Origin: Thiohalophilus thiocyanatoxydans
GTDB lineage: Bacteria > Pseudomonadota > Gammaproteobacteria > UBA6429 > Thiohalophilaceae
Assembly (NCBI RefSeq): GCF_004366735.1
Contig: NZ_SOQX01000002.1
Location: 186,001 to 250,000 of the forward strand
Direction: 5' to 3'
Length of the DNA stretch: 64,000 nt
The notes beneath the pieces were generated by a model that did no database searches, was not told the DNA's origin, and worked only from the letters and a program-made list of their open reading frames with translations. This document shows positions 26,566 to 37,611 of this stretch, in pieces; positions within the stretch are counted from its first letter, which is position 1; each line of letters begins with the position of its first letter. The position numbers and the translations under genes are program-made.

Positions 26566-29088
26566 ATGGCAGATGTAACCGTCCGACAGTTCGCAGAAGT
26601 AGTAGGCATATCGGTAGATCGGCTGCTGGATCAATTTAAAGAGGCAGGCCTTCCGGTATCCGATGCTGATGCGACGATTACGGATGCCGAAAAAATGGAA
26701 CTGTTGTCCTTTTTGCGTAATAAACACGGCGCCGAAGGCGATGGCCTGAAAGAGCCGAAAAAAGTTACTTTAAATCGCAAATCCACCAGCGAACTTCGCC
26801 AAACCGGCGGACATAGCAAGGGCAAATCAGTCACTGTCGAAGTGCGCAAGAAGCGCACTTATGTCAAGCGCAGCACTGTGCTTGAGCAGGAGCAGGAAAA
26901 GGCCGAACAGGTTCTTGCGGAAAGAGCCAAGCTGGAAGATGAACGGCGTGAGGCCGAAGAGGCCGAAAAACAACGTGAAGCGGAGTTGCAGGCCAAACGC
27001 AGTGCCGAGGAAGAAGAGCGCAAGGCTCGTGAAGCCGAGGCTGAAGCGGAAGCCAGGCGCAAGGCGGATGAAGAGGCCGCACGTCTGCAGCAGGAAGAAA
27101 TTGCCCGCAAACAGGCGGAAGAAAACAAGGAATCCAAACCGGGCGCGCGTCCGGCCAAGGCCAAAAAAGGCAAGGAGCGCACCCGCGAGGAAGAAGATCG
27201 GGCCACCCGCTACGGTCGTCAGGAATTGCATGTCACGGCCGACAAATCAGGCAAGCGTAAAAAGCGCTCCGGCGGCAAATCCCGGCCTTCGGCGACGCCG
27301 TCCGGGGAGCACGGTTTTCAACGCCCCAATGCCCCGATCGTGTATGAGGTAGCCGTGCCGGAAACCATTACGGTTTCCGAGCTGGCCCAGAAAATGTCGG
27401 TCAAGGCGGCTGAAGTGATCAAGGTCATCATGAATATGGGGACCATGGTCACGATCAACCAGGTCCTGGACCAGGATACCGCGGCCCTCGTGGTCGAGGA
27501 GATGGGTCACACTGCCAAACTGCTCAAGGCCGATGCGATCGAAGAGGATCTGGTGGTCGAGGACGAAGTCGGCGAAGCCGTTCATCGCGCGCCGGTGGTG
27601 ACCATCATGGGCCATGTCGACCATGGTAAAACCTCGCTGCTGGATTACATTCGGCGCAGCAAGGTGGTCTCCGGCGAAGCGGGCGGGATTACCCAGCATA
27701 TCGGCGCCTACCATGTGGAACAGGACAACGGCGATATCACCTTTCTTGATACCCCGGGCCATGCGGCGTTTACCGCCATGCGCGCCCGTGGTGCCCAGGC
27801 GACGGACATCGTTATTCTGGTGGTTGCCGCCGATGACGGCGTGATGCCGCAGACCAAAGAAGCAGTGCAGCATGCCAAGGCGGCCGGGGTGCCGTTGATC
27901 GTGGCGGTTAACAAGATGGACAAACCCGAGGCCAATCCCGACCAGGTCAAGAATGAACTGGCTCAGCTGGACGTGATCCCCGAGGATTGGGGTGGCGACA
28001 CCATGTTTGTACATGTGTCGGCGCAAACCGGCGAGGGTATCGAAAGCCTGCTGGAAGCGATTCTGCTGGTCTCCGAAGTATTGGAACTCAAATCAACCCG
28101 CGAGGGGAATGCGCAAGGGGTGATCGTTGAGTCCCGCCTCGACAAGGGGCGGGGTCCCATTGCCACCGTACTGGTACAAAAGGGAACGCTGCGTAAAGGC
28201 GATATCCTGCTGGCCGGTCTGGAATACGGCCGTGTGCGGGCGATGCTCAACGAAAAGGCCGAACAGGTGGAAGAGGCGGGTCCCTCGATTCCGGTCGAGG
28301 TTCTCGGTCTCTCCGGTACGCCCAATGCCGGCGATGAAGCGGTTGTGGTGCCCAATGAACGCAAGGCGCGTGAAGTGGCCATGTATCGCCAGGGCAAGTT
28401 CCGGGATGTCAAACTGGCCCGTCAACAGGCGGCCAAGCTGGAAAACATGTTCTCGCAGATGGAAGAGGGCGAGGTTGGCGTTGTCAACGTCGTGCTCAAG
28501 GGCGATGTGCAGGGTTCGGTCGAAGCCATTACCGACGCGCTGGAAAAACTGTCCACCGAGGAGGTCAAGGTCAAGATCGTCGCCAGCGGCGTGGGTGGTA
28601 TCACCGAGTCCGATGTCAATCTGGCAGTGGCTTCCAGCGCCATCCTGATCGGCTTTAATGTCCGTGCCGACGCGGTTGCCAAGCGCTTGATCGATGAAGA
28701 AGATGTCGATCTGCACTACTACAGTGTCATTTATGATCTCATCGACGAGGTCAAGGCGGCCATGAGCGGTATGCTCTCGCCCGAAACCAAAGAAGAGATC
28801 ATCGGGCTGGCCGAAGTGCGCGATGTGTTCCGTTCGCCCAAGCTTGGCGCCATCGCCGGCTGTATGGTGACCGAGGGTGTGGTCAAGCGACACAGTCCGA
28901 TCCGTGTCCTGCGTGACAACGTGGTGATTTATGAAGGTGAGCTTGAGTCGCTGCGACGTTACAAGGATGACGTTAACGAAGTGAAACAGGGTATGGAGTG
29001 CGGTATCGGCGTCAAGAACTATAACGACGTCAAAACCGGCGATCAGATCGAGGTCTACGAACGGACCCAGGTCGCCCGCAAGCTTTAA
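26566..29088 (+). CDS. infB: Translation initiation factor IF-2
   Basis: The 840-aa GTPase has an N-terminal IF2_N domain (1-50) and a long Glu/Lys/Ala/Arg-rich coiled linker (about 105-240). A second IF2_N follows ([23 protein letters not shown]). The G domain has G1 GHVDHGKT, G3 DTPGH and G4 NKMD, and the C1/C2 beta-barrels follow. It places initiator fMet-tRNA on the ribosome. ATG 26566 is chosen because AGGAGAGAG precedes it and the product then begins [14 protein letters not shown], the standard form. An internal start for a shorter isoform, as in E. coli, is possible but not evident. Confidence 0.97.
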   Translation: MADVTVRQFAEVVGISVDRLLDQFKEAGLPVSDADATITDAEKMELLSFLRNKHGAEGDGLKEPKKVTLNRKSTSELRQTGGHSKGKSVTVEVRKKRTYVKRSTVLEQEQEKAEQVLAERAKLEDERREAEEAEKQREAELQAKRSAEEEERKAREAEAEAEARRKADEEAARLQQEEIARKQAEENKESKPGARPAKAKKGKERTREEEDRATRYGRQELHVTADKSGKRKKRSGGKSRPSATPSGEHGFQRPNAPIVYEVAVPETITVSELAQKMSVKAAEVIKVIMNMGTMVTINQVLDQDTAALVVEEMGHTAKLLKADAIEEDLVVEDEVGEAVHRAPVVTIMGHVDHGKTSLLDYIRRSKVVSGEAGGITQHIGAYHVEQDNGDITFLDTPGHAAFTAMRARGAQATDIVILVVAADDGVMPQTKEAVQHAKAAGVPLIVAVNKMDKPEANPDQVKNELAQLDVIPEDWGGDTMFVHVSAQTGEGIESLLEAILLVSEVLELKSTREGNAQGVIVESRLDKGRGPIATVLVQKGTLRKGDILLAGLEYGRVRAMLNEKAEQVEEAGPSIPVEVLGLSGTPNAGDEAVVVPNERKAREVAMYRQGKFRDVKLARQQAAKLENMFSQMEEGEVGVVNVVLKGDVQGSVEAITDALEKLSTEEVKVKIVASGVGGITESDVNLAVASSAILIGFNVRADAVAKRLIDEEDVDLHYYSVIYDLIDEVKAAMSGMLSPETKEEIIGLAEVRDVFRSPKLGAIAGCMVTEGVVKRHSPIRVLRDNVVIYEGELESLRRYKDDVNEVKQGMECGIGVKNYNDVKTGDQIEVYERTQVARKL

Positions 29089-29124
29089 TCAGCCGCCAAC
29101 CCGATACCCGGAGATAAACGCTTC

Positions 29125-29490
29125 ATGGCAGACTTCAGCCGTACCCGGCGCATCGGTGAACAGATGCAGCGCGAGCTGGCAACCTTGATCCAGCATCAGA
29201 TCAAGGATCCGCGCCTCGGCATGGTGACCGTCTCGGCGGTCGAGGTCGCCCGGGATCTGTCGCACGCCAAGGTCTTTATTACCGTCTTTGACGATAAACA
29301 GGATATTGCCGCCAGCCTGGAGATTCTCAACCGGGCCAGCGGTTTCTTGCGTCACGAACTGGCCCGCTCCATGACCCTGCGTACGGTACCGGTGTTGCGT
29401 TTTGTGTATGACGAATCCATGGCACGGGGCAATGAGCTGTCGCGCTTGATCGATGAAGCCGTCAAATCCGACAAACAACGCGACGAGTGA
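29125..29490 (+). CDS. rbfA: 30S ribosome-binding factor RbfA
   Basis: The 121-aa protein is a KH-like RbfA: TRRIGEQMQRELATLIQHQIKDPRLGMVTVS at the N-terminus, then a LSHAKVFITV strand, the helix LNRASGFLRHELARSM and the LRTVPVLRFVYDES end. It binds the 30S subunit in late maturation of 16S rRNA and in cold adaptation. It lies 36 bases after infB and 8 bases before truB, all in the classic order. Confidence 0.96.
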   Translation: MADFSRTRRIGEQMQRELATLIQHQIKDPRLGMVTVSAVEVARDLSHAKVFITVFDDKQDIAASLEILNRASGFLRHELARSMTLRTVPVLRFVYDESMARGNELSRLIDEAVKSDKQRDE

Positions 29491-29498
29491 GGTAGTAC

Positions 29499-30422
29499 GT
29501 GGCAAGACGTCGTCCCCAGGGCCGTTCCGTCAACGGCATTTTGTTACTTGATAAGCCGGTCGGCCTGACCTCCAACGCCGCGCTGCAACAGGTCAAGCGG
29601 CTGTTCAAGGCCGCCAAGGCCGGTCACACCGGCAACCTGGATCCGCTGGCCAGTGGCCTGCTGCCGCTCTGTTTCGGCGAGGCAACCAAGTTTTCCGCCT
29701 TTTTGCTGGATTCCGACAAACATTATATCGGGACCTGCAAACTGGGGGTGACCACCACCAGTGCCGACGCCGAAGGCGAAGTACTGGAGCGCAACCCGGT
29801 CGGGAATTACAGCCGGGCCGAGGTCGAGGCGGTCCTGGCCGGGTTTGTGGGGGAAATCGAACAGATACCGCCCATGCACTCGGCGATCAAGGTCAATGGC
29901 GAGCCGTTGTATAAACTGGCGCATCAGGGCAAGGAAATTGCCCGGGAACCGCGGCAAATCACCATTTACGCGCTGGAGCTGGTGAGTCAGGACGGCGATG
30001 AGCTGATCCTGGATGTGCGCTGTTCCAAGGGAACCTATATCCGTACTCTGGTTGAGGATATCGGCCGTCAACTGGGCTGCGGGGCCCATCTCTGCGCACT
30101 GCGACGTACCGGGGCCGGGCCGTTTTCCATCGACCAGGCGGTGCCGCTGAGCGAGCTGGAACACCGGGCGGAGTCCGGCCTGGCGGCGCTCGATCAGGCG
30201 CTGTTGCCGGTCGAGGCGGCGCTGGGCGAGTGGCCGGAACTGGTGTTGACCGACAATACCGCTTATTACCTGCGTCAGGGGCAGGCGGTCCAGATTCCCC
30301 AGGCGCCAACCAGCGGCCTGGTGCGGCTGGTCGTCGGGGATGGTTCCCGGTTTATCGGTGTCGGCCGGATTCTGGCCGATGGCCGGGTTGCACCGCAGCG
30401 GCTGGTCAGCCATGGCGGTTGA
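29499..30422 (+). CDS. truB: tRNA pseudouridine-55 synthase TruB
   Basis: The 307-aa protein has GILLLDKPVGLTSNAALQQVKRLF at the start and the catalytic GHTGNLDPLASGLLPLCFGEATK with the active-site Asp. The thumb/PUA elements are also present (VRCSKGTYIRTLVEDIG; C-terminal PUA-like VQIPQAP...). It makes pseudouridine 55 in the T-loop of most tRNAs. The start is GTG at 29499, preceded by GAGGTAG. Last gene of the rimP operon before a new promoter for rpsO. Confidence 0.96.
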   Translation: MARRRPQGRSVNGILLLDKPVGLTSNAALQQVKRLFKAAKAGHTGNLDPLASGLLPLCFGEATKFSAFLLDSDKHYIGTCKLGVTTTSADAEGEVLERNPVGNYSRAEVEAVLAGFVGEIEQIPPMHSAIKVNGEPLYKLAHQGKEIAREPRQITIYALELVSQDGDELILDVRCSKGTYIRTLVEDIGRQLGCGAHLCALRRTGAGPFSIDQAVPLSELEHRAESGLAALDQALLPVEAALGEWPELVLTDNTAYYLRQGQAVQIPQAPTSGLVRLVVGDGSRFIGVGRILADGRVAPQRLVSHGG

Positions 30423-30488
30423 GCTGTTTAACGGTTTTTTTTAAAAGTGCGCTAAATTAAAAAAGCGGGCATTTTTGTCCGCGAATAC

Positions 30489-30518
30489 TTGTACAACTGA
30501 CCGGGGCGCGGGTAGAAT
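30489..30518 (+). promoter_or_regulatory. Sigma-70 promoter of rpsO-pnp
   Basis: TTGTAC (30489-30494) and TAGAAT (30513-30518) with 18-base spacing lie 49 bases upstream of the rpsO ATG. A separate promoter at this place is known for rpsO in E. coli. A GCGGGCA/TGTCCGC hairpin lies just upstream (about 30462-30482) but has its T-run on the minus strand only. Confidence 0.65.
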
Positions 30519-30566
30519 ACGCGCTCTGATTTTTAGGCAAAATGATTGTATAACAGGAGCTTGCGA

Positions 30567-30836
30567 ATGGCCTTAAGTGCCGAACATAAGTCCACGATTG
30601 TGAACGAATATGCCCGTTCTACCGGTGATACCGGTTCTGCGGAAGTCCAGGTTGCCTTGCTGACGGCGCGGATTACCGAGCTGTCCGACCACTTCAAGAC
30701 CCACAAGCAGGATCACCATTCCCGTCAGGGGCTGCTGCGCATGGTCAGCAAGCGGCGCAAGCTGCTGGACTATCTGAAGAACAAGGATCTGGAACGTTAT
30801 CGTCAGCTGATTTCGAATCTGGGTCTGCGCAAGTAA
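30567..30836 (+). CDS. rpsO: 30S ribosomal protein uS15
   Basis: The 89-aa product is a normal-length S15: [62 protein letters not shown] and a C-terminal [12 protein letters not shown]. It binds the central domain of 16S rRNA. The ATG 30567 follows AGGAGC. It is followed by pnp after 23 bases, as usual. An autoregulatory 5' leader is possible by analogy with E. coli but I cannot confirm a pseudoknot. Confidence 0.97.
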   Translation: MALSAEHKSTIVNEYARSTGDTGSAEVQVALLTARITELSDHFKTHKQDHHSRQGLLRMVSKRRKLLDYLKNKDLERYRQLISNLGLRK

Positions 30837-30859
30837 TCACGCCGGTAGAAGGACTATTC

Positions 30860-32944
30860 ATGGCAGTTATTAAAAAAGAATTCAAATACGGTGATCACAG
30901 CGTAATCCTGGAAACCGGCGAGATTGCCCGCCAGGCGACCGGTGCCGTCAAGATCAGTATGGGCGAGACCGTGGTCCTGGTGACCGTGGTGGCCGAAAAA
31001 GAGGCCGTTGAAGGGCGGGACTTCTTCCCTCTCACGGTCAATTATCAGGAAAAGACCTACGCCGTGGGCAGAATACCGGGCGGCTTCCTCAAACGAGAGG
31101 GACGACCGTCGGAAGCCGAGACCCTCACCTGCCGCCTCATCGATCGCCCCATTCGCCCTCTCTTTCCCAAAGGTTTTGCCAACGAAGTCCAGGTTATTGC
31201 CACGGTCCTCTCCCTGGATCCGGATGCCGCTCCCGATATCGTCTCCCTGCTGGGCACCTCGGCCGCGCTGGCCATCTCCGGCGTCCCGTTCAATGGTCCG
31301 ATCGGCGCCGCCCGGGTGGGTTACCAGGACGGCAACTACTTGCTGAATCCGGGCAGCGAGGCGCTGGAAACGTCCGAGCTGGATCTGGTTGTCGCCGGCA
31401 CTGAAAACGCCGTGCTGATGGTCGAATCCGAAGCCAAACTGCTCAGCGAAGAGGTGATGCTGGGGGCCGTGATGTACGGTCATGAACAGATGCAGACCGC
31501 AATCCAGGCGATCAAGGAATTTGCCGCTGAAGTGGGCACCCCCGCCTGGGACTGGCAGCCGCCGGCCGTGGATGAAGCACTGCACAAAGCGGTCGCCGAC
31601 GCGGGCGAAGCCCAATTCAACGAAGCCTATACCATCAAGGAAAAGATGCCGCGTTACACCCGGCTGGGCGAGATTCGTAACGAAATTCTCGAAAAACTGG
31701 TCTCCGACGAAGAGGGCGGTTACAGCGAATCGGACGTCCAGGGCGCCATCGGCAAGCTGGAGAAGAAAGTCGTCCGCAGCCGGATTATCAATGGCGAGCC
31801 GCGGATCGACGGGCGCGATACCCGTACCGTGCGCGATATCACCGTGAAAACCGGCGTGTTGCCGCGCACCCACGGTTCGGCCCTGTTTACCCGCGGCGAG
31901 ACCCAGGCACTGGTAGTGACCACGCTGGGGACCGATCGCGACTCCCAGGTCGTCGACGCGCTGGAAGGCACCTACCGCGAGCCGTTCATGTTGCAATACA
32001 ACTTCCCGCCTTATTGCGTGGGTGAAACCGGCCGTACCGGGAACCCGGGACGGCGCGAAGTCGGCCACGGCCGCCTCGCCAAGCGGGGGGTTATTGGGGT
32101 CATGCCGGATATGGAAGAGTATCCCTATTCCCTGCGCGTGGTCTCCGAAATTACTGAATCCAACGGTTCCAGCTCCATGGCCTCCGTGTGCGGGTCCAGC
32201 CTCTCCATGATGGATGCCGGCGTGCCGCTCAAGGCGCCGGTGGCCGGTATCGCCATGGGCCTGATCAAGGAAGAGAACAAATTCGCCGTGCTGACCGATA
32301 TTCTGGGTGACGAGGATCACCTGGGTGACATGGACTTCAAGGTCGCCGGCAGCGAAGGCGGTGTCACTGCCCTGCAGATGGACATCAAGATCGACGGCAT
32401 CACCCGTGAAATCATGGAAGCCGCGCTGGAGCAGGCCAAAGAAGGCCGTCTGCACATCCTGGGCAAGATGAATGCCGTGCTCGACAAGCCGCGTGAGGAG
32501 CTCTCCAGCTATGCGCCGCGCTTTATCACCATGAAGATCAACCCGGACAAGATCCGCGACGTGATCGGCAAGGGCGGCGCGACCATTCGGGCGATTACCG
32601 AGGAGACCGGCACCAGCATCGACATCACCGATGACGGGGTGGTCAAAATCGCCTCCAACGACCAGGTGGCCGCCGAAGAGGCCCGCCGCCAGGTCGAGCA
32701 GCTGACCGCCGATGTCGAAGTGGGCAAGGTCTACGAAGGCAAGGTAGCCAAGCTGATGGACTTCGGCGCCTTCGTCACCATCCTGCCCGGCAAGGACGGT
32801 CTGGTCCACGTCTCGCAGATCTGCGAGGAACGGGTCGAGAACGTCAGCGACAAGCTCAAGGAAGGCGAGCTGGTCAAGGTCAAGGTCCTGGAAATCGACA
32901 AACAGGGCCGCATCCGCCTGAGCATGAAAGCCGTCGGCCAGTAA
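30860..32944 (+). CDS. pnp: Polyribonucleotide nucleotidyltransferase (PNPase)
   Basis: The 694-aa protein has two RNase PH-like halves joined by a helical linker, then a KH domain ([25 protein letters not shown]) and an S1 domain ([34 protein letters not shown]). Catalytic-core motifs include [33 protein letters not shown] and [20 protein letters not shown]. It degrades RNA 3'-5' by phosphorolysis and is part of the degradosome in many bacteria. It is last in the block and is followed by a strong terminator. Confidence 0.97.
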   Translation: MAVIKKEFKYGDHSVILETGEIARQATGAVKISMGETVVLVTVVAEKEAVEGRDFFPLTVNYQEKTYAVGRIPGGFLKREGRPSEAETLTCRLIDRPIRPLFPKGFANEVQVIATVLSLDPDAAPDIVSLLGTSAALAISGVPFNGPIGAARVGYQDGNYLLNPGSEALETSELDLVVAGTENAVLMVESEAKLLSEEVMLGAVMYGHEQMQTAIQAIKEFAAEVGTPAWDWQPPAVDEALHKAVADAGEAQFNEAYTIKEKMPRYTRLGEIRNEILEKLVSDEEGGYSESDVQGAIGKLEKKVVRSRIINGEPRIDGRDTRTVRDITVKTGVLPRTHGSALFTRGETQALVVTTLGTDRDSQVVDALEGTYREPFMLQYNFPPYCVGETGRTGNPGRREVGHGRLAKRGVIGVMPDMEEYPYSLRVVSEITESNGSSSMASVCGSSLSMMDAGVPLKAPVAGIAMGLIKEENKFAVLTDILGDEDHLGDMDFKVAGSEGGVTALQMDIKIDGITREIMEAALEQAKEGRLHILGKMNAVLDKPREELSSYAPRFITMKINPDKIRDVIGKGGATIRAITEETGTSIDITDDGVVKIASNDQVAAEEARRQVEQLTADVEVGKVYEGKVAKLMDFGAFVTILPGKDGLVHVSQICEERVENVSDKLKEGELVKVKVLEIDKQGRIRLSMKAVGQ

Positions 32945-32962
32945 GGGCGACCGGCACTTGCG

Positions 32963-32989
32963 AAAAAAGGGCCTTCGGGCCCTTTTTTT
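32963..32989 (+). terminator. Intrinsic terminator after pnp
   Basis: AAAAAAGGGCC, the tetraloop TTCG, then GGCCC followed by seven T: a textbook intrinsic terminator 19 bases past the pnp stop. The A-run on the other side makes it potentially bidirectional. Confidence 0.92.
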
Positions 32990-33015
32990 GTGCCAATACT
33001 CTGTTGCACTGGAGT

Positions 33016-33110
33016 AAACGCGGAGGTCGCGGCGTCACAGAGGCCGGAGAATAATTAAACAATCAAACACCCGGGCCCGATAATATACTTATCTTTCTCT
33101 GCGTCTTTCC
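33016..33110. repeat. Intergenic inverted-repeat element copy 4 (degenerate, short)
   Basis: The left part (33017-33049) begins AACGCGGAGGTCGCGGCG and keeps CAGAGGCCGGAG. The right counterpart TCTCTGCGTCTTTCC (about 33096-33110) is only a partial match. Same family as copies 1-3 but decayed. It lies between convergent pnp and yihY. Two CGGGCCCG palindromes occur nearby at 33072-33079 and 33120-33127. Confidence 0.55.
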
Positions 33111-33138
33111 TGTCGCTGTCGGGCCCGTAGCTTTCGGG

Positions 33139-34485
33139 TTAAACGGCCGGCGGTTCGGCTTTATCCTGGCTGATTAAACTGTGCAAAGTGGTCTGTGACA
33201 GTTGTTGCTCGGCAGCCTGTTGATAATCGTCAAACACGCGGTCAACCTGGGGATCCGGCGGTAAACGACCGAGATTGATTATCAAGTTCTCATCCGCCTC
33301 ACGGATCGACCCGATGATGGCCTGCAGATCGATCTGCTTCGGTGGCCGTCCAGGCACGTACCGGGGCGGATCGTGTTCGGTACGAATCAGGAGCTGTGAC
33401 TCCACCAGTCTGTCCATAATCGGCTGCAGACTTTGTTCAACGATATTCAGGCTTTTTGCCAGCTCCGGCAACGTCCACTCCAGTTGTTGCTGGTAATAGC
33501 GGCGGCCAATTGCGACCATGGTGGTCAGGGCCAGCTTCTCCTTGAGGCGGTTACTCAGTCGCAATTGAACGGATTCCCGCCAACGACGTTCCGGGTATTG
33601 GTAGTAAAAGGCGATACTGGCACCGACCAAAAGTATCAACCAACTGATATACAGCCAGATAATAAATAAAAACAGCGTGGCGAACGCGGAGTAAATGGCA
33701 ATGGCGCTGGGAGAGGAAGAGACCAGTTCGGCGAAGCCCCAGCCGACCGTCTGCCACAGAAAACCTGCCACGCTGGCTCCGACCAGTGCCGAGCGGACTC
33801 GCACCCGGGTGTTGGGTACCAGAACATAGATAAAGGTAAAGGCGAGAATGACCAGCAGGTAGGGCAATAGCTGATTGAAGCTTTTTAACAACCAGCCGAT
33901 AAATGCCGCTTGTTCGAGGTTGGTGTATAACGTGCTACTGCTAACGGTAGCGGTCAGGGTGATGGCGGCGAACATCAGTAATGGTCCGATCAGAATGACA
34001 CTGAAGTAATCACTGAAACGTCGGGCCATGGAACGACTTTCACTCACCTGCCAGGTGTAGTTAAAGGAGCGTTCAACTTTCTGGGTTAGTGAAATGACAG
34101 TATATAGCAGCAGGACCAGCCCGACCGAGCCCAGCACGCCTGCCTTGACGTTCTCCACAAAGCCGATAATCTGGTCCGTTACTTCAGCGCCGCGCTCACC
34201 CAGCGGCGAGAGCATGTTCAGAAGAATGGGTTCGAGTTGATTATGAACGCCGAAGCCCTTGAGCACCGAAAAACTGACCGCCAGCAGCGGGACCAGGGCC
34301 AGCAAGGTTGTGTAGACCAGGCTCATGGCGCGCAGATTGAGTTCACCGGCGAGCAGATCCCGGACAATCAGATAGGTGATCCGCAGTGCGCCGATACCGC
34401 GTCGAGGCCAGGGGGAGAGGCTTTGCGGATCAATCTCCCAGAGCGTATTGAACAGATATTCCTGTACCTGATTGAGTAATTTCAT
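33139..34485 (-). CDS. YihY/BrkB (UPF0761) family membrane protein
   Basis: The 448-aa protein has about six membrane helices in its first 290 residues with the family's LAGELNLRAMSLVYTTLLALVPLLAVSFSVLKGFG and VPNTRVRVRSALVGASVAGFLWQ blocks. A C-terminal soluble part (about 300-448) follows with a winged-helix-like look. Early annotation as 'ribonuclease BN' is not correct for this family; its transport or envelope role is uncertain. Its ATG overlaps the end of the upstream Vgb-like gene by 4 bases, so the two are translated from one message. Confidence 0.85.
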   Translation of the reverse strand: MKLLNQVQEYLFNTLWEIDPQSLSPWPRRGIGALRITYLIVRDLLAGELNLRAMSLVYTTLLALVPLLAVSFSVLKGFGVHNQLEPILLNMLSPLGERGAEVTDQIIGFVENVKAGVLGSVGLVLLLYTVISLTQKVERSFNYTWQVSESRSMARRFSDYFSVILIGPLLMFAAITLTATVSSSTLYTNLEQAAFIGWLLKSFNQLLPYLLVILAFTFIYVLVPNTRVRVRSALVGASVAGFLWQTVGWGFAELVSSSPSAIAIYSAFATLFLFIIWLYISWLILLVGASIAFYYQYPERRWRESVQLRLSNRLKEKLALTTMVAIGRRYYQQQLEWTLPELAKSLNIVEQSLQPIMDRLVESQLLIRTEHDPPRYVPGRPPKQIDLQAIIGSIREADENLIINLGRLPPDPQVDRVFDDYQQAAEQQLSQTTLHSLISQDKAEPPAV

Positions 34486-35510
34486 TGAAGCCCGCTTGTA
34501 GCCTGATAACGGGCTCTGACCAGATAGCCGCTGTCCACGCCAAACCAGAAGACATCCCCGTCGGGGTGATAATACATGTGCCGGATCGAGCCACCGCTGG
34601 GTACAGTACTGGCACTGACCGGTTTTTCTTTGCGGGTGTCGAAACCGACTATCCGGTTGGGGTACTCACCGGTTAACGCGATCCAGATCCGCCCCTGCGC
34701 ATCGAGTGCCGTACCGTAAGGCTGGCTTGCTTCCTCGCCCGGCATCAGCCACTCGTCAAATGCCTGTTGTTCGGGCTGATAGCGGCCGAGGTAGCCGCTG
34801 CGATAATCGGCAAACCAGATAGCGCCATCGCTGGTGATTTCAAGGCGCCGGGGGCGAACACTTTCACGGGGGATCGTGATCTCCTTCAGGGTAAAGTCAT
34901 CCGGCTCGACCGTGGCCAGCTTGTTGGTTCCCAGCAGCACAATCCAGGGACGATTATGCTGATCGACCTTGATCCCATAAGGGCGGGCACGCGGGGTGTC
35001 GACCTTGATGTATCGTACCTTGCCGCTGCGGGTATTGAGATGGCCGATGATGTTACTGTGCTGCGCGGTAAACCAGATATTGCCCTGCTTGTTGAATACC
35101 AGTGTATGCGGATCATCAATCGCTTCAGGCATGGGAAAGCGGGTGATATCGCCGCTGTCGGGATCGAGTTTGCCGATCATGGCGTTACGGTTACCGGCAT
35201 ACCAGATAAAGCCGTCGCTATCGACGATCAGATTGTGGGGGTGGGTCCCGTCATGGATCTCGAAACGCTCGAAGCTTTCCGTTTCGGGATCAAAGCGTCC
35301 GATGTAATTGCCATCCTGACCGCAGAACCAGACCTGGCCGTTCGGGGCCACGTAGGGATCCCGAGGCCTTCCGCCCCAGGGGACTTCCCATTCACTGAGG
35401 CTCAGTTTATCCGGCAGGGCGGTATCCGCTGTCGCGGGCGGGCTGATCAGGAGCAGAAACGAGAGACAGGTTAATAGAATCGATCGCCGTGCGTGCATCG
35501 GGTACCCCAT
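34482..35510 (-). CDS. Secreted Vgb-like (virginiamycin B lyase-type) beta-propeller protein
   Basis: The 342-aa protein has a signal peptide (RRSILLTCLSFLLLISPPATAD) and a seven-bladed propeller of repeats like GxIWFxxxxxxxIGRxDPxT: VWFCGQDGNYIGRFDP, IWYAGNRNAMIGKLDP, IWFTAQHSNIIGHLN, IWFADYRSGYLGRY, FWFGVDSGYLVRA. The fold is that of streptogramin lyase Vgb, but most genomic members are periplasmic proteins of unknown role, and antibiotic resistance should not be inferred. ATG 35510 or, more likely by a nearby GGGG, ATG 35498 starts the protein. It is translationally coupled to yihY. Confidence 0.75.
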   Translation of the reverse strand: MGYPMHARRSILLTCLSFLLLISPPATADTALPDKLSLSEWEVPWGGRPRDPYVAPNGQVWFCGQDGNYIGRFDPETESFERFEIHDGTHPHNLIVDSDGFIWYAGNRNAMIGKLDPDSGDITRFPMPEAIDDPHTLVFNKQGNIWFTAQHSNIIGHLNTRSGKVRYIKVDTPRARPYGIKVDQHNRPWIVLLGTNKLATVEPDDFTLKEITIPRESVRPRRLEITSDGAIWFADYRSGYLGRYQPEQQAFDEWLMPGEEASQPYGTALDAQGRIWIALTGEYPNRIVGFDTRKEKPVSASTVPSGGSIRHMYYHPDGDVFWFGVDSGYLVRARYQATSGLQ

Positions 35511-35614
35511 GAACTGGATGATCTAAGGCTAGTCTATTCGACAAGCTTTGTCATGAACGCATCTTCCCGGAGACTGCCCGGATCGGCACATTGCCTTCCG
35601 GGCAGTTTGAGTCG

Positions 35615-37567
35615 CTATTTATTCGCGCGATTCTCGATCAGATCGTCCACCACGGCTGGATCGGCCAGGGTGGACGTATCGCCCAGGTTATCCAGATCGT
35701 TTTCGGCAATCTTGCGCAGAATCCGGCGCATGATTTTGCCGGAGCGGGTCTTGGGCAGTCCCGGTGCCCACTGGATGATGTCGGGTTTGGCAATGGGGCC
35801 GATCTCCTGGCGTACCAGATCCAGCAGTTCGGCCTTCAGTTCATCGCTGGGTTCCACGCCCTTGACGGTAGTGACATAGGCATAGATCCCCTGGCCCTTG
35901 ATGTCATGGGGATAGCCGACGACCGCGGCCTCGGCGACTTTCTCGTGCAAGACCAGCGCCGATTCCACTTCGGCGGTTCCCATGCGATGGCCGGAGATAT
36001 TGAGTACATCGTCCATGCGCCCGGTGATCCAGTAATAGCCGTCGGCATCGCGCCGGGCGCCGTCACCGCTGAAGTAGTAACCGGGATAAGTCTTGAAATA
36101 GGTCTCCACGAAACGTTGATGATCGCCGTAGACCGTGCGCATCTGTCCGGGCCACGGTCGGGTGATCACCAGGGCCCCTGTAGCTTCGCCGTCGCCCTCG
36201 ACCAGTTTGTTGGTCTCGGTATCGATGATGCCGGGTTTGACGCCGAAGAAGGGGCGGGTGGCGGAGCCGGGTTTGAGCGGGGTGGCTCCGGGCAGCGGGG
36301 TAATCATGTGCCCCCCGGTTTCCGTTTGCCACCAGGTATCGACGATCGGGCAGCGGCCATCGCCGACGACGTTGTAGTACCACTCCCAGGCTTCCGGGTT
36401 GATGGGTTCGCCCACGGTGCCCAGTAGGCGCAGGGAGTCACGAGAGGTCTTTTTGACCGGTTCGTCGCCTTCGCGCATCAGGGCGCGGATGGCGGTCGGA
36501 GCGGTATAAAACACGCTCACCTTGTGTTTGTCGATCACCTGCCAGAAGCGGGAGGCATCGGGATAGGTGGGCACGCCCTCGAAAGAGAGGGTGGTGGTGC
36601 CGTTGGCCAGCGGGCCGTATACAAGGTAACTGTGGCCGGTGACCCAGCCGACATCGGCCGAGCACCAGTAGATATCGCCTTCGTGCAGATCGAAGGTGTA
36701 TTGGGTGGTGATGGCGGCATACAGCAGATAGCCGCCGGTGGTGTGCAACACCCCCTTGGGTTTGCCGGTGGAGCCGGAGGTATAGAGAATGAACAGCGGA
36801 TCCTCGGCATCCATCTCCTCGGGCGGGCAGTCGGCGGAGGCGTTGGCCACCGCTTCGTGGTACCAGATGTCCCGCTTCTCGTGCCACTGTGTCTTGCCGC
36901 CGGTACGCTGTACAGTCAGTACCGTGTGCACGTTGGGGCACGCTTCCAGCGCCTTGTCGGTATTCGCCTTGAGCGGCACATGCTTGCCGCCGCGCACGCC
37001 TTCGTCGGCCGTAATCACCACCCGGCAGTCCGAGTCCAGAATCCGATCCTTGAGCGATTCGGGGGAGAAGCCGCCGAACACGACAGAGTGGACTGCACCG
37101 ATACGGGCACAGGCCAGCATCGCATAGCAGGCCTCGGGAATCATGGGCATGTAGATACAAACCCGATCGCCTTTGTTGATACCGCGCTCTTTCAGTACGT
37201 TGGCGAGTTTTGAGACCTGTTCGTGCAGTTCCCGATAGGTGATGTGTTTGGCATCATTCGGATCGTCGCCTTCCCAGATGATTGCGGTCTGATCACCACG
37301 TTGCTCAAGATGCCGATCGATACAGTTGTAGGCGACGTTCAGTTTGCCGCCTTCAAACCATTTGATATACAGGTTGTCGGCGTCATAACTCCAGTCCAGT
37401 ACCCTGTCCCAGGGTTTGTACCAGCTGAGAAACTTTTCCGCCTGTTCCGCCCAAAAGCCTTCCGGATCGTCAATGGAACGTTGATACATGGCCTGGTAAT
37501 CGGCCTCGCTGATGTTGGCCCGAGCGGCGAAATCAGCGGGAATGTCATATATCTTCTCTTGGGACAT
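35615..37567 (-). CDS. acs: Acetyl-CoA synthetase (AMP-forming)
   Basis: The 650-aa protein has the adenylate-forming core motifs [36 protein letters not shown] and [21 protein letters not shown]. The C-terminal [17 protein letters not shown] holds the Lys that protein acetyltransferases modify in this family. It activates acetate to acetyl-CoA via acetyl-AMP. The start is ATG 37567 ([19 protein letters not shown]), giving the normal length; the frame continues upstream but overlaps the next gene. Last gene of an operon with the DUF294 sensor, an exonuclease and a small membrane protein. Confidence 0.96.
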   Translation of the reverse strand: MSQEKIYDIPADFAARANISEADYQAMYQRSIDDPEGFWAEQAEKFLSWYKPWDRVLDWSYDADNLYIKWFEGGKLNVAYNCIDRHLEQRGDQTAIIWEGDDPNDAKHITYRELHEQVSKLANVLKERGINKGDRVCIYMPMIPEACYAMLACARIGAVHSVVFGGFSPESLKDRILDSDCRVVITADEGVRGGKHVPLKANTDKALEACPNVHTVLTVQRTGGKTQWHEKRDIWYHEAVANASADCPPEEMDAEDPLFILYTSGSTGKPKGVLHTTGGYLLYAAITTQYTFDLHEGDIYWCSADVGWVTGHSYLVYGPLANGTTTLSFEGVPTYPDASRFWQVIDKHKVSVFYTAPTAIRALMREGDEPVKKTSRDSLRLLGTVGEPINPEAWEWYYNVVGDGRCPIVDTWWQTETGGHMITPLPGATPLKPGSATRPFFGVKPGIIDTETNKLVEGDGEATGALVITRPWPGQMRTVYGDHQRFVETYFKTYPGYYFSGDGARRDADGYYWITGRMDDVLNISGHRMGTAEVESALVLHEKVAEAAVVGYPHDIKGQGIYAYVTTVKGVEPSDELKAELLDLVRQEIGPIAKPDIIQWAPGLPKTRSGKIMRRILRKIAENDLDNLGDTSTLADPAVVDDLIENRANK

Positions 37568-37611
37568 GGCGTGACTCCTGATAATTGTTATTCGAACTAA
37601 AGTCGGTTGTC

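Noticed and set aside
30854-32809. 651-aa minus-strand open frame opposite pnp
   Set aside because: Pure antisense of a well-conserved PNPase gene; His/Gly/Asp-rich shadow translation.
34482-35510. Virginiamycin resistance gene
   Set aside because: The Vgb-like propeller fold is widespread; a signal peptide and coupling to yihY argue for an envelope role, not antibiotic lysis.
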